A DNA stretch of 12,195 nt from NCBI GenBank assembly GCA_002429425.1, contig DIZR01000095.1, positions 1 to 12,195 on the forward strand. Reading direction: 5' to 3'. Below are positions 1 through 8,758 of this stretch, one piece after another. How positions within the stretch are numbered: the stretch's first letter is position 1; every line of letters begins with the position of its first letter. Both the position numbers and the translations under genes were made by a program. Source of the DNA: Patescibacteria group bacterium UBA6023 (lineage in GTDB: Bacteria > Patescibacteriota > Minisyncoccia > Phycocordibacterales > UBA6899). Below the pieces are notes generated by a model. It saw only the letters and a list, made by a program, of their open reading frames with translations. It ran no database searches and was not told where the DNA came from.

Positions 1-9
1 ATTATAGCA
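1..9 (-). promoter_or_regulatory. Extended -10 promoter box at the left edge
   Basis: Read on the minus strand these bases are TGCTATAAT, a perfect TATAAT with the TGn extension. It lies just beyond the histidine kinase stop and points left, out of the window. The same box sits 6-9 nt before the ATG of three genes here, so it probably drives the next minus-strand gene, whose start would lie a few bases outside. No good -35 hexamer is visible. Confidence 0.45.
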
Positions 10-20
10 CGTACTCGAGG

Positions 21-1454
21 TTATGTATTAAATGGTAAAATGAGGTGAAAGGTTGTCCCCTGGTTAAGTACACTGTCAAACCATATTTTTCCACCATGAC
101 GCTTTACGACACTCAGCGCAATAAATAAGCCTAGTCCAGATCCATCAGTTTCAGTATGTATCGCATTGTCCGCACGGTAAAATCTTGCAAATATCTTATC
201 CTTTTCTTCCTCGGGAATCCCGATACCATTATCCTTTACCCAAAAATGTAACTCATCTTCTTCCCTGCTAACCCCAATGGTTATTAATCCGTCATTTTTT
301 GTGTACTTAATGGCATTATCTATCAGATTTTGCAATACGTCGCGCATCTTATCCGGGTCAATTTTTATTTTGGGTAAAAGTTCTTTTGGCATGGAAAATT
401 CAACGCGAATATTTTTTTGTGTTGCAAGTGGGATCAAATTTCCAATCATTTCCTGAACAAGCTCCTCAAATTGCACCGGAACAAAATTATACTTAAGCTT
501 TCCTGATTCAAGTCGGTCCACCGCAAGCATGTCATTAATAAGCGCAATCATACGTTCATTTGATTCAAAACCTTTCGTAAGCAGTTCCTGTTGTTCCTTG
601 GTGATATCTCCAGCATCCTTATCAAGAAGTATTTTTAATGTCCACTTAATGGCAGAAAGTGGCGTACGTAATTGATGTGCAACAACAGAAATAATTTCAG
701 ATTTCATTTTATCGACCTGAGTTAATTTCTCATTTGCACTGGTAAGCTCCAGATCACGACGAACAAGTAACTTTGCGCTCATATCAAATTCCTTCGTAAG
801 ATCTTCAAGGCGTTCGACATGTTCTTCTTCTTTCTTGATTTGTTCAAGTAATAAAATATCTCGGGCACGCATGAGTCTGGAAACATAGCCACCAAAAAAT
901 CCGGTGAGTAAATAAATTAGAAAAATAACTCCTGCTTGTAGCAATGCAAACGTAAGATCTGGGGTGAGCGTGATTGATATGTTTGGTGCAATTAATTTTG
1001 AAAGTATATTCGCATGCGCAAGTACTGAAAGGGTAACAAGAAATCCCGATACAACGGCAACAGCAACCGTGCCCCTAAAGCCAAATGTAATCATTGAGGC
1101 GACGATTGGTATAAAGAAAAATGAGTGACCGATACTCTCAACTCCACCGCCAGTAAAAAGAATAACAACAAAAAAGAATATGAGATCAACACCCATCTGC
1201 GTGCCATTAAGAATGTTGATTCGATCATCGGTAAGTACAATTAAGCTCGACTTCTTCACAATGAAGAAAAAAAGTGTATTGCAAAGCAGTACGAGTATAA
1301 GTGACACACTCAGAACCATCATTGTATTTACTTCGCCAATACTGACCTGTGCAATAAAACCAAGAAAAAATGCGAGTGGCGCATAATACCATCGAGCATC
1401 AATGATCCAACCTGTTGATTGCAATTTTGTGCCAATGTGATGTTCGTTGTACAT
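21..1454 (-). CDS. Membrane sensor histidine kinase, six N-terminal helices
   Basis: This 477-residue protein is a sensor histidine kinase that should autophosphorylate and pass phosphate to a response regulator. About six hydrophobic segments occupy residues 23-190 (roughly 23-40, 45-66, 86-101, 111-127, 129-149, 166-190) with short loops, so signal sensing is probably within or at the membrane rather than by a large extracellular domain. A charged coiled-coil-like linker (about 195-250) leads to the HisKA domain with the H-box AHQLRTPL, phosphoacceptor His260. The ATPase domain has an N box (NLIDNAIKYT, 376-385), G1 (DNGIGIP, 408-414), F box (FARFYRAD, about 422-429) and G2 (GSGLGL, 438-443). 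All catalytic motifs are intact. There is no receiver domain and no response regulator gene in the window. The ATG is 29 nt after the FIST stop, without a clear Shine-Dalgarno sequence, which suggests co-transcription with the FIST gene. The stimulus is unknown. Confidence 0.95.
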   Translation of the reverse strand: MYNEHHIGTKLQSTGWIIDARWYYAPLAFFLGFIAQVSIGEVNTMMVLSVSLILVLLCNTLFFFIVKKSSLIVLTDDRINILNGTQMGVDLIFFFVVILFTGGGVESIGHSFFFIPIVASMITFGFRGTVAVAVVSGFLVTLSVLAHANILSKLIAPNISITLTPDLTFALLQAGVIFLIYLLTGFFGGYVSRLMRARDILLLEQIKKEEEHVERLEDLTKEFDMSAKLLVRRDLELTSANEKLTQVDKMKSEIISVVAHQLRTPLSAIKWTLKILLDKDAGDITKEQQELLTKGFESNERMIALINDMLAVDRLESGKLKYNFVPVQFEELVQEMIGNLIPLATQKNIRVEFSMPKELLPKIKIDPDKMRDVLQNLIDNAIKYTKNDGLITIGVSREEDELHFWVKDNGIGIPEEEKDKIFARFYRADNAIHTETDGSGLGLFIALSVVKRHGGKIWFDSVLNQGTTFHLILPFNT

Positions 1455-1483
1455 GTGCTAATTCAATTTTACTGATTTACCAA

Positions 1484-2662
1484 CTACTCAGCAAGTGCCC
1501 AAATTAGTAACGCTCCATTATGAAATGGCGTTTGATTGCCATGTCGCTCCCCAATTTGTGCGTATGAATAAAAACCAATCATTGGAACATCACGACCAAG
1601 AATACGTTGAATGATCTCAATTTCCTCACTTGCGCGAAATCCAAGCATTTTTTTTCGGGCTATTGAATTGATAATGATTACTGCTTTAGGTTTTTTCCCG
1701 TTCAGTTTTTTGAGTATCTCACTCGCTGCACGCTCTGCAGTTTCGAGTGCGCGTTCAATACCTGATATCATTAATCGAATCTCTGCGCCCTCGGGTATTT
1801 CAGAAGTAAAGGTCATTGCACCTTTTTGATCAACAAATACTGGATTCCTCAAGACCACATCATTACTTCCAGGCATAAAAACACCCAAAGGGTATGCAAT
1901 AGCAAGTGAGGAAAGTAGTCCCCCATGCAGATCAGAGACGTGCTCTTCTCCAAAATATTCCTGATAAATAGACGCAGCGGGTTTTCCGTCTAGCTCAAAT
2001 AATGTTGTCCCCTCGGAACGCGTAACCTTTCTCGCGATGCCAATTGGTAAGAATCCATGCATTATAACCCCAGCGGCATGGTAATCACCCGAGAGTCCCA
2101 TTCCAACGATAGACCCACGATACGCTTTGTTTTGCAAATACTGATAAGTTTCAAAAAAAAGCAGATCGTCACTTGCAGCACCACCATATACAGAAAATTT
2201 TTCTCCAAATTTATCAAGGACACCAGAAAGTGTAGCGCCACCATTTCCAGAAAGAACATCAATAAAAGTTAGGCAGGATGTGGCATATCCATGAGAATTG
2301 TATTGTATGGTGTTTGCAAAATCCTCGCCAGCCTGATGTGCATTCCAGAGAATGTGGCTCCCTATTCCCGGCCAAAAATGCATTTGATCTGAACTAAGCG
2401 CCATAACCACAACGCTTTTTTCCGAGGAAAATCCTTCGCTTGAAATTTCACCAGCGGTTGAGCATCCAATTATTATTGCATCTGGTGCGGTGTCTGACAC
2501 ACCTTCGATCAATTTATCCTGGTCAAGTGTCGTTGAAGCGAAGACAATTAATGCGTGTGTTTTTATGCCGACAGGAATACCGGAAAGTGCCTGATTACAT
2601 GCCTCTGCACCCGCCATATACGAATCAGATCCTGTTCCCACTCCTACGCTTGCAGCAATCAT
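1484..2662 (-). CDS. FIST-domain signal-sensing protein (FIST_N plus FIST_C)
   Basis: This 392-residue soluble protein has the architecture of stand-alone FIST proteins. FIST_N covers about 30-220 and includes IIGCSTAGEI (64-73) and the glycine-rich YGGAASDD (159-166). FIST_C covers about 225-385 and ends with GFYSYAQIGE (363-372) and FHNGALLIWAL (380-390), the usual terminal signature. The FIST family is known as a predicted small-ligand sensor (possibly for amino acids) linked to signal transduction. No signal peptide or membrane segment is visible, so it should be cytoplasmic. Start choice: the domain begins at once (SVGVGTGSDSYMAG), the next Met is residue 16, and an in-frame TGA lies 18 nt upstream, so the first ATG is the only good start. 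It lies 9 nt from a TATAAT box and has no Shine-Dalgarno sequence. Next to the histidine kinase it is plausibly the input partner of that kinase. The ligand is unknown. Confidence 0.93.
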   Translation of the reverse strand: MIAASVGVGTGSDSYMAGAEACNQALSGIPVGIKTHALIVFASTTLDQDKLIEGVSDTAPDAIIIGCSTAGEISSEGFSSEKSVVVMALSSDQMHFWPGIGSHILWNAHQAGEDFANTIQYNSHGYATSCLTFIDVLSGNGGATLSGVLDKFGEKFSVYGGAASDDLLFFETYQYLQNKAYRGSIVGMGLSGDYHAAGVIMHGFLPIGIARKVTRSEGTTLFELDGKPAASIYQEYFGEEHVSDLHGGLLSSLAIAYPLGVFMPGSNDVVLRNPVFVDQKGAMTFTSEIPEGAEIRLMISGIERALETAERAASEILKKLNGKKPKAVIIINSIARKKMLGFRASEEIEIIQRILGRDVPMIGFYSYAQIGERHGNQTPFHNGALLIWALAE

Positions 2663-2671
2663 ATAATGAGC

Positions 2672-2680
2672 ATTATATCA
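2672..2680 (-). promoter_or_regulatory. Extended -10 promoter for the FIST-histidine kinase unit
   Basis: On the minus strand this reads TGATATAAT, a consensus -10 hexamer with a TGn extension. Only 9 nt separate it from the FIST ATG, so transcription would begin about 3 nt before the start codon. No -35 consensus is visible; that zone coincides with the T-tract of the upstream terminator. Confidence 0.6.
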
Positions 2681-2684
2681 TCCC

Positions 2685-2712
2685 AAAACAAAAACCCCTA
2701 CATACATAGGGG
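2685..2712 (-). terminator. Intrinsic terminator after the 109-residue gene
   Basis: On the minus strand a 6-bp stem CCCCTA/TAGGGG (2707-2712 with 2695-2700) encloses a 6-nt loop and is followed by TTTTTGTTTT (2694 down to 2685). It begins about 5 nt after the stop of the 109-residue gene, and seven consecutive C residues precede the loop. It closes the tgt-uvrB unit and separates it from the FIST promoter just downstream. Confidence 0.75.
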
Positions 2713-2717
2713 GGGTT

Positions 2718-3047
2718 CTATTCATCCTTTTTTAGCACGAGAGAGAGGGGTGATTCGAAGGTGATCATTTCATCTTCATAAGGAGGAATTGCATAATCAA
2801 AATTTACGTTAATTTTATATGTTTCCTTGAGGTATATGCTAAATAATTGACGAATGTCCGGTGGACCCAAAAGCAATCGATGGAGAGGTTCTTTTACTTC
2901 CTCAATTTCTAGCATTACTTCTTCAACGCCTATTGGTGAATGCACCTCATCCTCAAATTGCGCCGTTAACAAAATTTCAAAATAATACAACTTACCAAGA
3001 ACAAAAAAAAGTCCATCCTGTGTTAATTGAGAGGTTTTATTACTCAT
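2718..3047 (-). CDS. Hypothetical protein, 109 residues, downstream of uvrB
   Basis: I do not recognise this family. The product is acidic and apparently soluble, with no signal peptide, membrane helix or Cys/His metal motif. The N-terminal half (about 13-55) has alternating hydrophobic stretches (GLFFVLGKLYYFEILL) and an acidic segment (VEEVMLEIEEVKEP). The C-terminal half contains GPPDIRQLFSIYL and a Pro/Glu-rich DYAIPPYEDE before a charged KKDE end. It is likely a real gene: it fits exactly between the uvrB stop (31 nt upstream) and a terminator about 5 nt downstream, and it has the best Shine-Dalgarno sequence in the window (AGGAG, 6 nt before ATG). Co-transcription with uvrB is likely, but a repair role cannot be inferred from position alone. 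Confidence 0.8.
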   Translation of the reverse strand: MSNKTSQLTQDGLFFVLGKLYYFEILLTAQFEDEVHSPIGVEEVMLEIEEVKEPLHRLLLGPPDIRQLFSIYLKETYKINVNFDYAIPPYEDEMITFESPLSLVLKKDE

Positions 3048-3053
3048 GATTTT

Positions 3054-3058
3054 CTCCT
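3054..3058 (-). promoter_or_regulatory. Ribosome binding site of the 109-residue gene
   Basis: The minus strand reads AGGAG, 6 nt before the ATG at 3047. It is noteworthy because most other genes here lack any Shine-Dalgarno sequence. It fixes the start codon and suggests internal translation initiation on a longer uvrB transcript. Confidence 0.75.
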
Positions 3059-3078
3059 AGGTACACACTGAAAGTAGT

Positions 3079-5127
3079 CTACGATTTTTTCTTTCGTACC
3101 GCAACATTTCCCCGCGGATTCACTGGTTCTCCCTTTAGCATCTTAATTTCATCTCGTAACAGCGCGGCCGTTTCAAAATCAAGCTCTTTCACTGCGGCAT
3201 GCATTTGTTTTTCTTTTTGCTTAATAATTTTTTTCGGATCTTTATCAAATGCTTTTTTGTCTAACAGAAAGAGCTCCTTAAGAGTCTTTTCGTGAACCGT
3301 TGCTAACTCCTCAGTGATATCATGGATTTTCTTTTTTATTGAAGTTGGAGTGATACCATGTTTTACGTTATATGCAACCTGTATTTCTCTGCGTCTATTT
3401 GTTTCATCTATTGCCCGAGTGAGTGAGTTTGTCATAACATCAGCATAGAGAAGCACACGCCCCGACACGTTTCTCGCCGCACGACCAATAGTCTGAATAA
3501 GCGAGGTTTCTGAACGAAGAAAACCCTCCTTGTCCGCATCGAGTATTGCAACAAGTGACACTTCGGGAAGGTCAAGCCCCTCACGAAGTAAATTCACCCC
3601 AACGAGACAATCAAATGTTCCCTTACGAAATTCTGTAAGAATACGAATACGATCCATCGTTTTTATATCGCTATGCAAGTAATCAGCCCTTACTCCTTTT
3701 TCCTTTAGATACACCGAAAGATCTTCCGCCATTTTTTTTGTGAGCGTCGTAACAAGGATACGTTCATCCCTTTTTGCGGTTGTGACTGCTTCGTCAATGA
3801 AATCTGCAATTTGCCCGGAATATTTCTTCGTCGCAGCAACGGGGCGAACAATAAGCTCGGGATCAATAAGGCCCGTCGGGCGGATGACCTGCTCTACCAC
3901 TTGCTCACTGTGTGTGCGTTCATAGTCCCCAGGGGTAGCAGAAGTAAAAATAATTTGCCCAACACGTTTTTCCCACTCAGGAAACTGTAACGGCCTGTTA
4001 TCTGCTGCCGATGGAAGTCGAAATCCATGTTCAATAAGAGTATTCTTACGCGACTGATCACCTGCGTACATTCCACGAATTTGTGGAACAGTAACATGCG
4101 ACTCATCGATGATAGTGAGAAAATCAGCTGTACCATCAGCAAGGTGTGGAAAATATGATAACAATGTTTCAGGAGGCTCTCCTGCGGCTTTACCAGCAAA
4201 ATGACGAGAGTAATTTTCAATACCATTACAATACCCTACCTCCTCAATCATTGCGATATCATAATTTGTCCGACGCTTCAAACGTTCCCCTTCGAGCAAT
4301 TTACCTTCTTTTTCAAAAACTTTTAAACGTTCCTTAAGTTCTGCTCTAATATCGGTAACTGCTCGCATGCGCTCATCGACATCAGTAATAAAATGTTTTG
4401 CAGGAAAAAAGAATACTGATTGTTCCTCACTCACTATTGCGCGTGATATTGGGTCAATTTTTTGAATTGATATTAGTTCGTTACCGCTAAAGGTGCACTG
4501 ATAAATCATGATTTCTCCTGTTGGCATTATTTCAAGAGTGTTGCCAATGCCACGAAATGTTCCCGGGCGTAGATCGGCATTTGTGCGATCAAAATATACC
4601 GCCACAAGTTTACGTATCACATCATTGCGAGAGATACGGTCACCCACGGTAAGTTTTAAATTTACTTTCAGATATTCAGCGGGTGAGCCGAGTCCGTAGA
4701 TACACGATACTGAAGCGACTATGATGACATCCTTTCGCGAAAGTAGCGCCTGAGTGGAGGCATGTCGAAGTCGATCAATTTCTTCATTTATCGAGGCATC
4801 TTTTTCAATATAAGTATCGGAGGTCGGGAGATATGCTTCTGGCTGATAATAATCATAATACGATACAAAATAGTGCACCGCATTATCTGGAAAGAATAAA
4901 CGGTACTCTTGTGCAAGTTGCGCTGCGAGTGTTTTGTTATGCGCAATAACGAGCGTTGGCTTATCAACCTTGGCAATGATATTCGCTGCAGTAAATGTCT
5001 TTCCTGAGCCAGTGACTCCGAGTAATGTTTGATAACGCATTCCCGCTTCAATTCCTGTGTAGAGTTTTTTTATTGCTTCGGGTTGATCCCCCGCGGGTTC
5101 CCAATCAGACTTGAGGTGAAAATTCAT
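3079..5127 (-). CDS. uvrB: UvrABC system protein B (excinuclease helicase subunit)
   Basis: UvrB is the damage-verifying subunit of nucleotide excision repair. UvrA loads it on DNA, it inserts a beta-hairpin at the lesion, and it recruits UvrC for incision. From the ATG at 5127 the product is 682 residues, close to the family's usual 660-680. Visible motifs: PAGDQPEAI near the N-terminus, Walker A GVTGSGKT (about 37-44), the damage-binding hairpin YYDYYQPEAYLPTSDTYIEK (about 90-110), the DEAD-type motif IIDESH (about 337-342), TSATPGDYE, helicase motif VI QTIGRAARN (about 543-551), and a C-terminal UVR domain for UvrC contact (KQMHAAVKELDFETAALLRD, roughly 640-660) with a Lys-rich tail. A TTG three codons upstream is a possible alternative start, but MNFHLKS is where the family normally begins. 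It lies 42 nt downstream of tgt and 31 nt upstream of the 109-residue gene. uvrA and uvrC are not in the window. Confidence 0.98.
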   Translation of the reverse strand: MNFHLKSDWEPAGDQPEAIKKLYTGIEAGMRYQTLLGVTGSGKTFTAANIIAKVDKPTLVIAHNKTLAAQLAQEYRLFFPDNAVHYFVSYYDYYQPEAYLPTSDTYIEKDASINEEIDRLRHASTQALLSRKDVIIVASVSCIYGLGSPAEYLKVNLKLTVGDRISRNDVIRKLVAVYFDRTNADLRPGTFRGIGNTLEIMPTGEIMIYQCTFSGNELISIQKIDPISRAIVSEEQSVFFFPAKHFITDVDERMRAVTDIRAELKERLKVFEKEGKLLEGERLKRRTNYDIAMIEEVGYCNGIENYSRHFAGKAAGEPPETLLSYFPHLADGTADFLTIIDESHVTVPQIRGMYAGDQSRKNTLIEHGFRLPSAADNRPLQFPEWEKRVGQIIFTSATPGDYERTHSEQVVEQVIRPTGLIDPELIVRPVAATKKYSGQIADFIDEAVTTAKRDERILVTTLTKKMAEDLSVYLKEKGVRADYLHSDIKTMDRIRILTEFRKGTFDCLVGVNLLREGLDLPEVSLVAILDADKEGFLRSETSLIQTIGRAARNVSGRVLLYADVMTNSLTRAIDETNRRREIQVAYNVKHGITPTSIKKKIHDITEELATVHEKTLKELFLLDKKAFDKDPKKIIKQKEKQMHAAVKELDFETAALLRDEIKMLKGEPVNPRGNVAVRKKKS

Positions 5128-5134
5128 ACTTGAC

Positions 5135-5143
5135 AAGATACCA
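5135..5143 (-). promoter_or_regulatory. Possible extended -10 box directly before uvrB
   Basis: The minus strand reads TGGTATCTT, followed by 7 nt and the uvrB ATG. The hexamer matches TATAAT at only four of six positions, but the TGG extension and spacing copy the tgt and GH15 promoters. It would allow uvrB to be transcribed separately from tgt as a leaderless mRNA. This is a weak call resting on the parallel. Confidence 0.35.
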
Positions 5144-5169
5144 TAATATTATGTCTCCTGCCACCTTTT

Positions 5170-7314
<2,145 letters not shown>

Positions 7315-7321
7315 CAAATTT

Positions 7322-7360
7322 TGTCCTACACTGTTCGAAAGACATGTGGGGCATTTTTTT
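7322..7360 (+). terminator. Strong intrinsic terminator between thyA and folA
   Basis: The arms TGTCCTACA (7322-7330) and TGTGGGGCA (7345-7353) pair over 9 bp with two G-U wobbles. An inner TGTT/GACA (7332-7335 with 7341-7344) extends the stem around a CGAAA loop, with one bulged C at 7331. Seven T residues follow (7354-7360). It begins 8 nt after the thyA stop and ends 8 nt before the folA ATG, so it could be a terminator or an attenuator that limits folA expression. Confidence 0.75.
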
Positions 7361-7368
7361 AAACACAT

Positions 7369-7878
7369 ATGAACATTACACTCATCGTCGCCATGGATAG
7401 CAATCGTGGAATCGGTTTTCAAAACACAATTCCCTGGATGGGGAAAATTACTGCTGATATGGAACATTTCAGGAAGAAAACTACCGGGCATCCCGTCATT
7501 ATGGGAAGAAACACGTATCTCTCAATTGGTAGAGCACTCCCCAATAGAGCAAATATTGTGTTATCAAACTTACTTTCTTTTATGACAACTGATGCACAGA
7601 TTGTTCACTCATTTCCCGAAGCGCTCGAACTAGCAATGACGAAACCAGGTTCGGAAAAAATTTTTGTAATTGGAGGAGCACAAGTCTACAACGTAGCACT
7701 TCCTTATGCGAATCAAGTGATCATTACTTTTGTTGACGGACAATTTGAAGCAGACACATATTTTCCTAAAATTAACATGAATGAATGGTCTACTGAAAGT
7801 GAAGAGCATACACAAGTAGATGAAAAAAATTTATTTCCATTGCGCTTTCTCACTTTGAAACGTAAAACCGCTTTTTAA
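7369..7878 (+). CDS. folA: Dihydrofolate reductase
   Basis: DHFR reduces dihydrofolate to tetrahydrofolate with NADPH, regenerating the cofactor oxidised by ThyA. The product has 169 residues, close to the usual 159-170. Signatures: LIVAMDSNRGIG (5-16), NTIPW with Trp23, the catalytic acid Asp30 in ITADMEHFRKKT, the NADPH-binding segment VIMGRNTYLSIG (43-54), LPNR with Arg60 (expected glutamate contact), IFVIGGAQVY (98-107) and EADTYFP (127-133). The start is fixed because homology begins at MNITLIVAMD. No Shine-Dalgarno sequence precedes it; the terminator T-run ends 8 nt upstream, so its expression depends on readthrough or an unseen promoter. The last codons (encoding KTAF) and the stop form part of the downstream terminator stem. 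Drug sensitivity cannot be judged from sequence. Confidence 0.97.
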   Translation: MNITLIVAMDSNRGIGFQNTIPWMGKITADMEHFRKKTTGHPVIMGRNTYLSIGRALPNRANIVLSNLLSFMTTDAQIVHSFPEALELAMTKPGSEKIFVIGGAQVYNVALPYANQVIITFVDGQFEADTYFPKINMNEWSTESEEHTQVDEKNLFPLRFLTLKRKTAF

Positions 7879-7890
7879 AGCGGTTTTTTT
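7864..7890. terminator. Bidirectional terminator between folA and the ROK kinase
   Basis: A perfect 11-bp inverted repeat (AAAACCGCTTT at 7864-7874, AAAGCGGTTTT at 7877-7887) ends in a T-run on the plus strand (to 7890) and has a TTTT end on the minus strand. The folA stop codon (7876-7878) lies at its centre. It serves the convergent folA and ROK operon ends. Confidence 0.9.
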
Positions 7891-7895
7891 AATTC

Positions 7896-8744
7896 TTACT
7901 TCTTCATGTTCTGCTTTACAAAATAAAGAGCTCCATGAAGTCCACCAAAATCCTCAAGTGCAGAATGTACGATCACTGGGAGCTCGGGATAGATATGTAA
8001 TATGCCATTTAGATGTGCACGAACCCGATCAATTGGAATACCAATTTTTTTCATCATTGACCCACCGATGACCACAACATCTGGCGACCAATGTACGATA
8101 CTGTTATTTAATCCATAGGCAAGGATGCGCGCCATTTCTTCCCAAAAAGCTTCGTCAGTTATTTCAAATGGTTTCATGCCGTAGCGTGCAGAAATTGCCG
8201 TGCCGGAAATTGCAGACTCAAAATCGAGACCGCAACCACAAACGGTTGTCTTACAAAGAGTACCGTCAGCATCGATGATTTGGTGTCCTGGCTCAAATCC
8301 CATTGCAGAAACATCAATAGACTCATTCACGATCCGTACGCCACCAACGCCAGTCGAGACCGTAATATAGACAACAATTGGATACCCCTTCCCACTTCCC
8401 GCAACGGCCTCACCGAGACCCACGATTGCAGTATCATTTTCTATAAATGTTGGTACACCAAAAGCTTCTTCGAGCGCCACTTTAATTGGTTTCCCATTCC
8501 AACCCTGTAAATGTGGACCATTAAGAAATTTTGTCTTATCACGTGAAAGTGTTCCCGCGATACCCCCTCCCGCAGCAATTGCCTTTTCGCCCGCTAGCAA
8601 TTCTGTTGCGAGATTTTTAAGTGCGAACATTCCTAAATCAAAATCCTTTGGTGTTGAAATAACCTTTGGTTCTCCAAATGTTACTCCATCTTTTGATAAA
8701 GCGATGCGCATATTTGTTCCCCCAATGTCAAAAAGAATATACAT
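7896..8744 (-). CDS. ROK-family sugar kinase, probable glucokinase
   Basis: ROK kinases phosphorylate sugars such as glucose with ATP. The 282-residue protein has the phosphate-binding DIGGTN (6-11), the sugar-binding NGPHLQGWNG (75-84), ENDT with catalytic Asp104 (102-105), the phosphate loop VSTGVGG (129-135), EPGH (151-154; Glu151 and His154 expected at the sugar) and VVIGGSM (224-230). The family zinc motif CxCGxxGCxE is rearranged: cysteines are at 164, 169 and 171 (C-x4-C-x-C-G-x3-E), and the position of the usual last Cys is Asp174. Glucose is inferred as the substrate because pgi and a GH15 glucosidase lie just upstream; ROK members also include N-acetylmannosamine and fructose kinases and repressors. 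There is no helix-turn-helix extension, so it is not a repressor. It is 14 nt from pgi, without a Shine-Dalgarno sequence, and is last in the operon. Confidence 0.93.
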   Translation of the reverse strand: MYILFDIGGTNMRIALSKDGVTFGEPKVISTPKDFDLGMFALKNLATELLAGEKAIAAGGGIAGTLSRDKTKFLNGPHLQGWNGKPIKVALEEAFGVPTFIENDTAIVGLGEAVAGSGKGYPIVVYITVSTGVGGVRIVNESIDVSAMGFEPGHQIIDADGTLCKTTVCGCGLDFESAISGTAISARYGMKPFEITDEAFWEEMARILAYGLNNSIVHWSPDVVVIGGSMMKKIGIPIDRVRAHLNGILHIYPELPVIVHSALEDFGGLHGALYFVKQNMKK

Positions 8745-8758
8745 GTGTAGTTATTAAG

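Noticed and set aside
3894..4226. 110-codon minus-strand frame inside uvrB
   Set aside because: It lies wholly within uvrB in another frame, with no ribosome site or recognisable motif.
5128..5136. TTG start three codons upstream for uvrB
   Set aside because: The ATG at 5127 matches the usual UvrB N-terminus and the TTG has no better ribosome site. It cannot be fully excluded.
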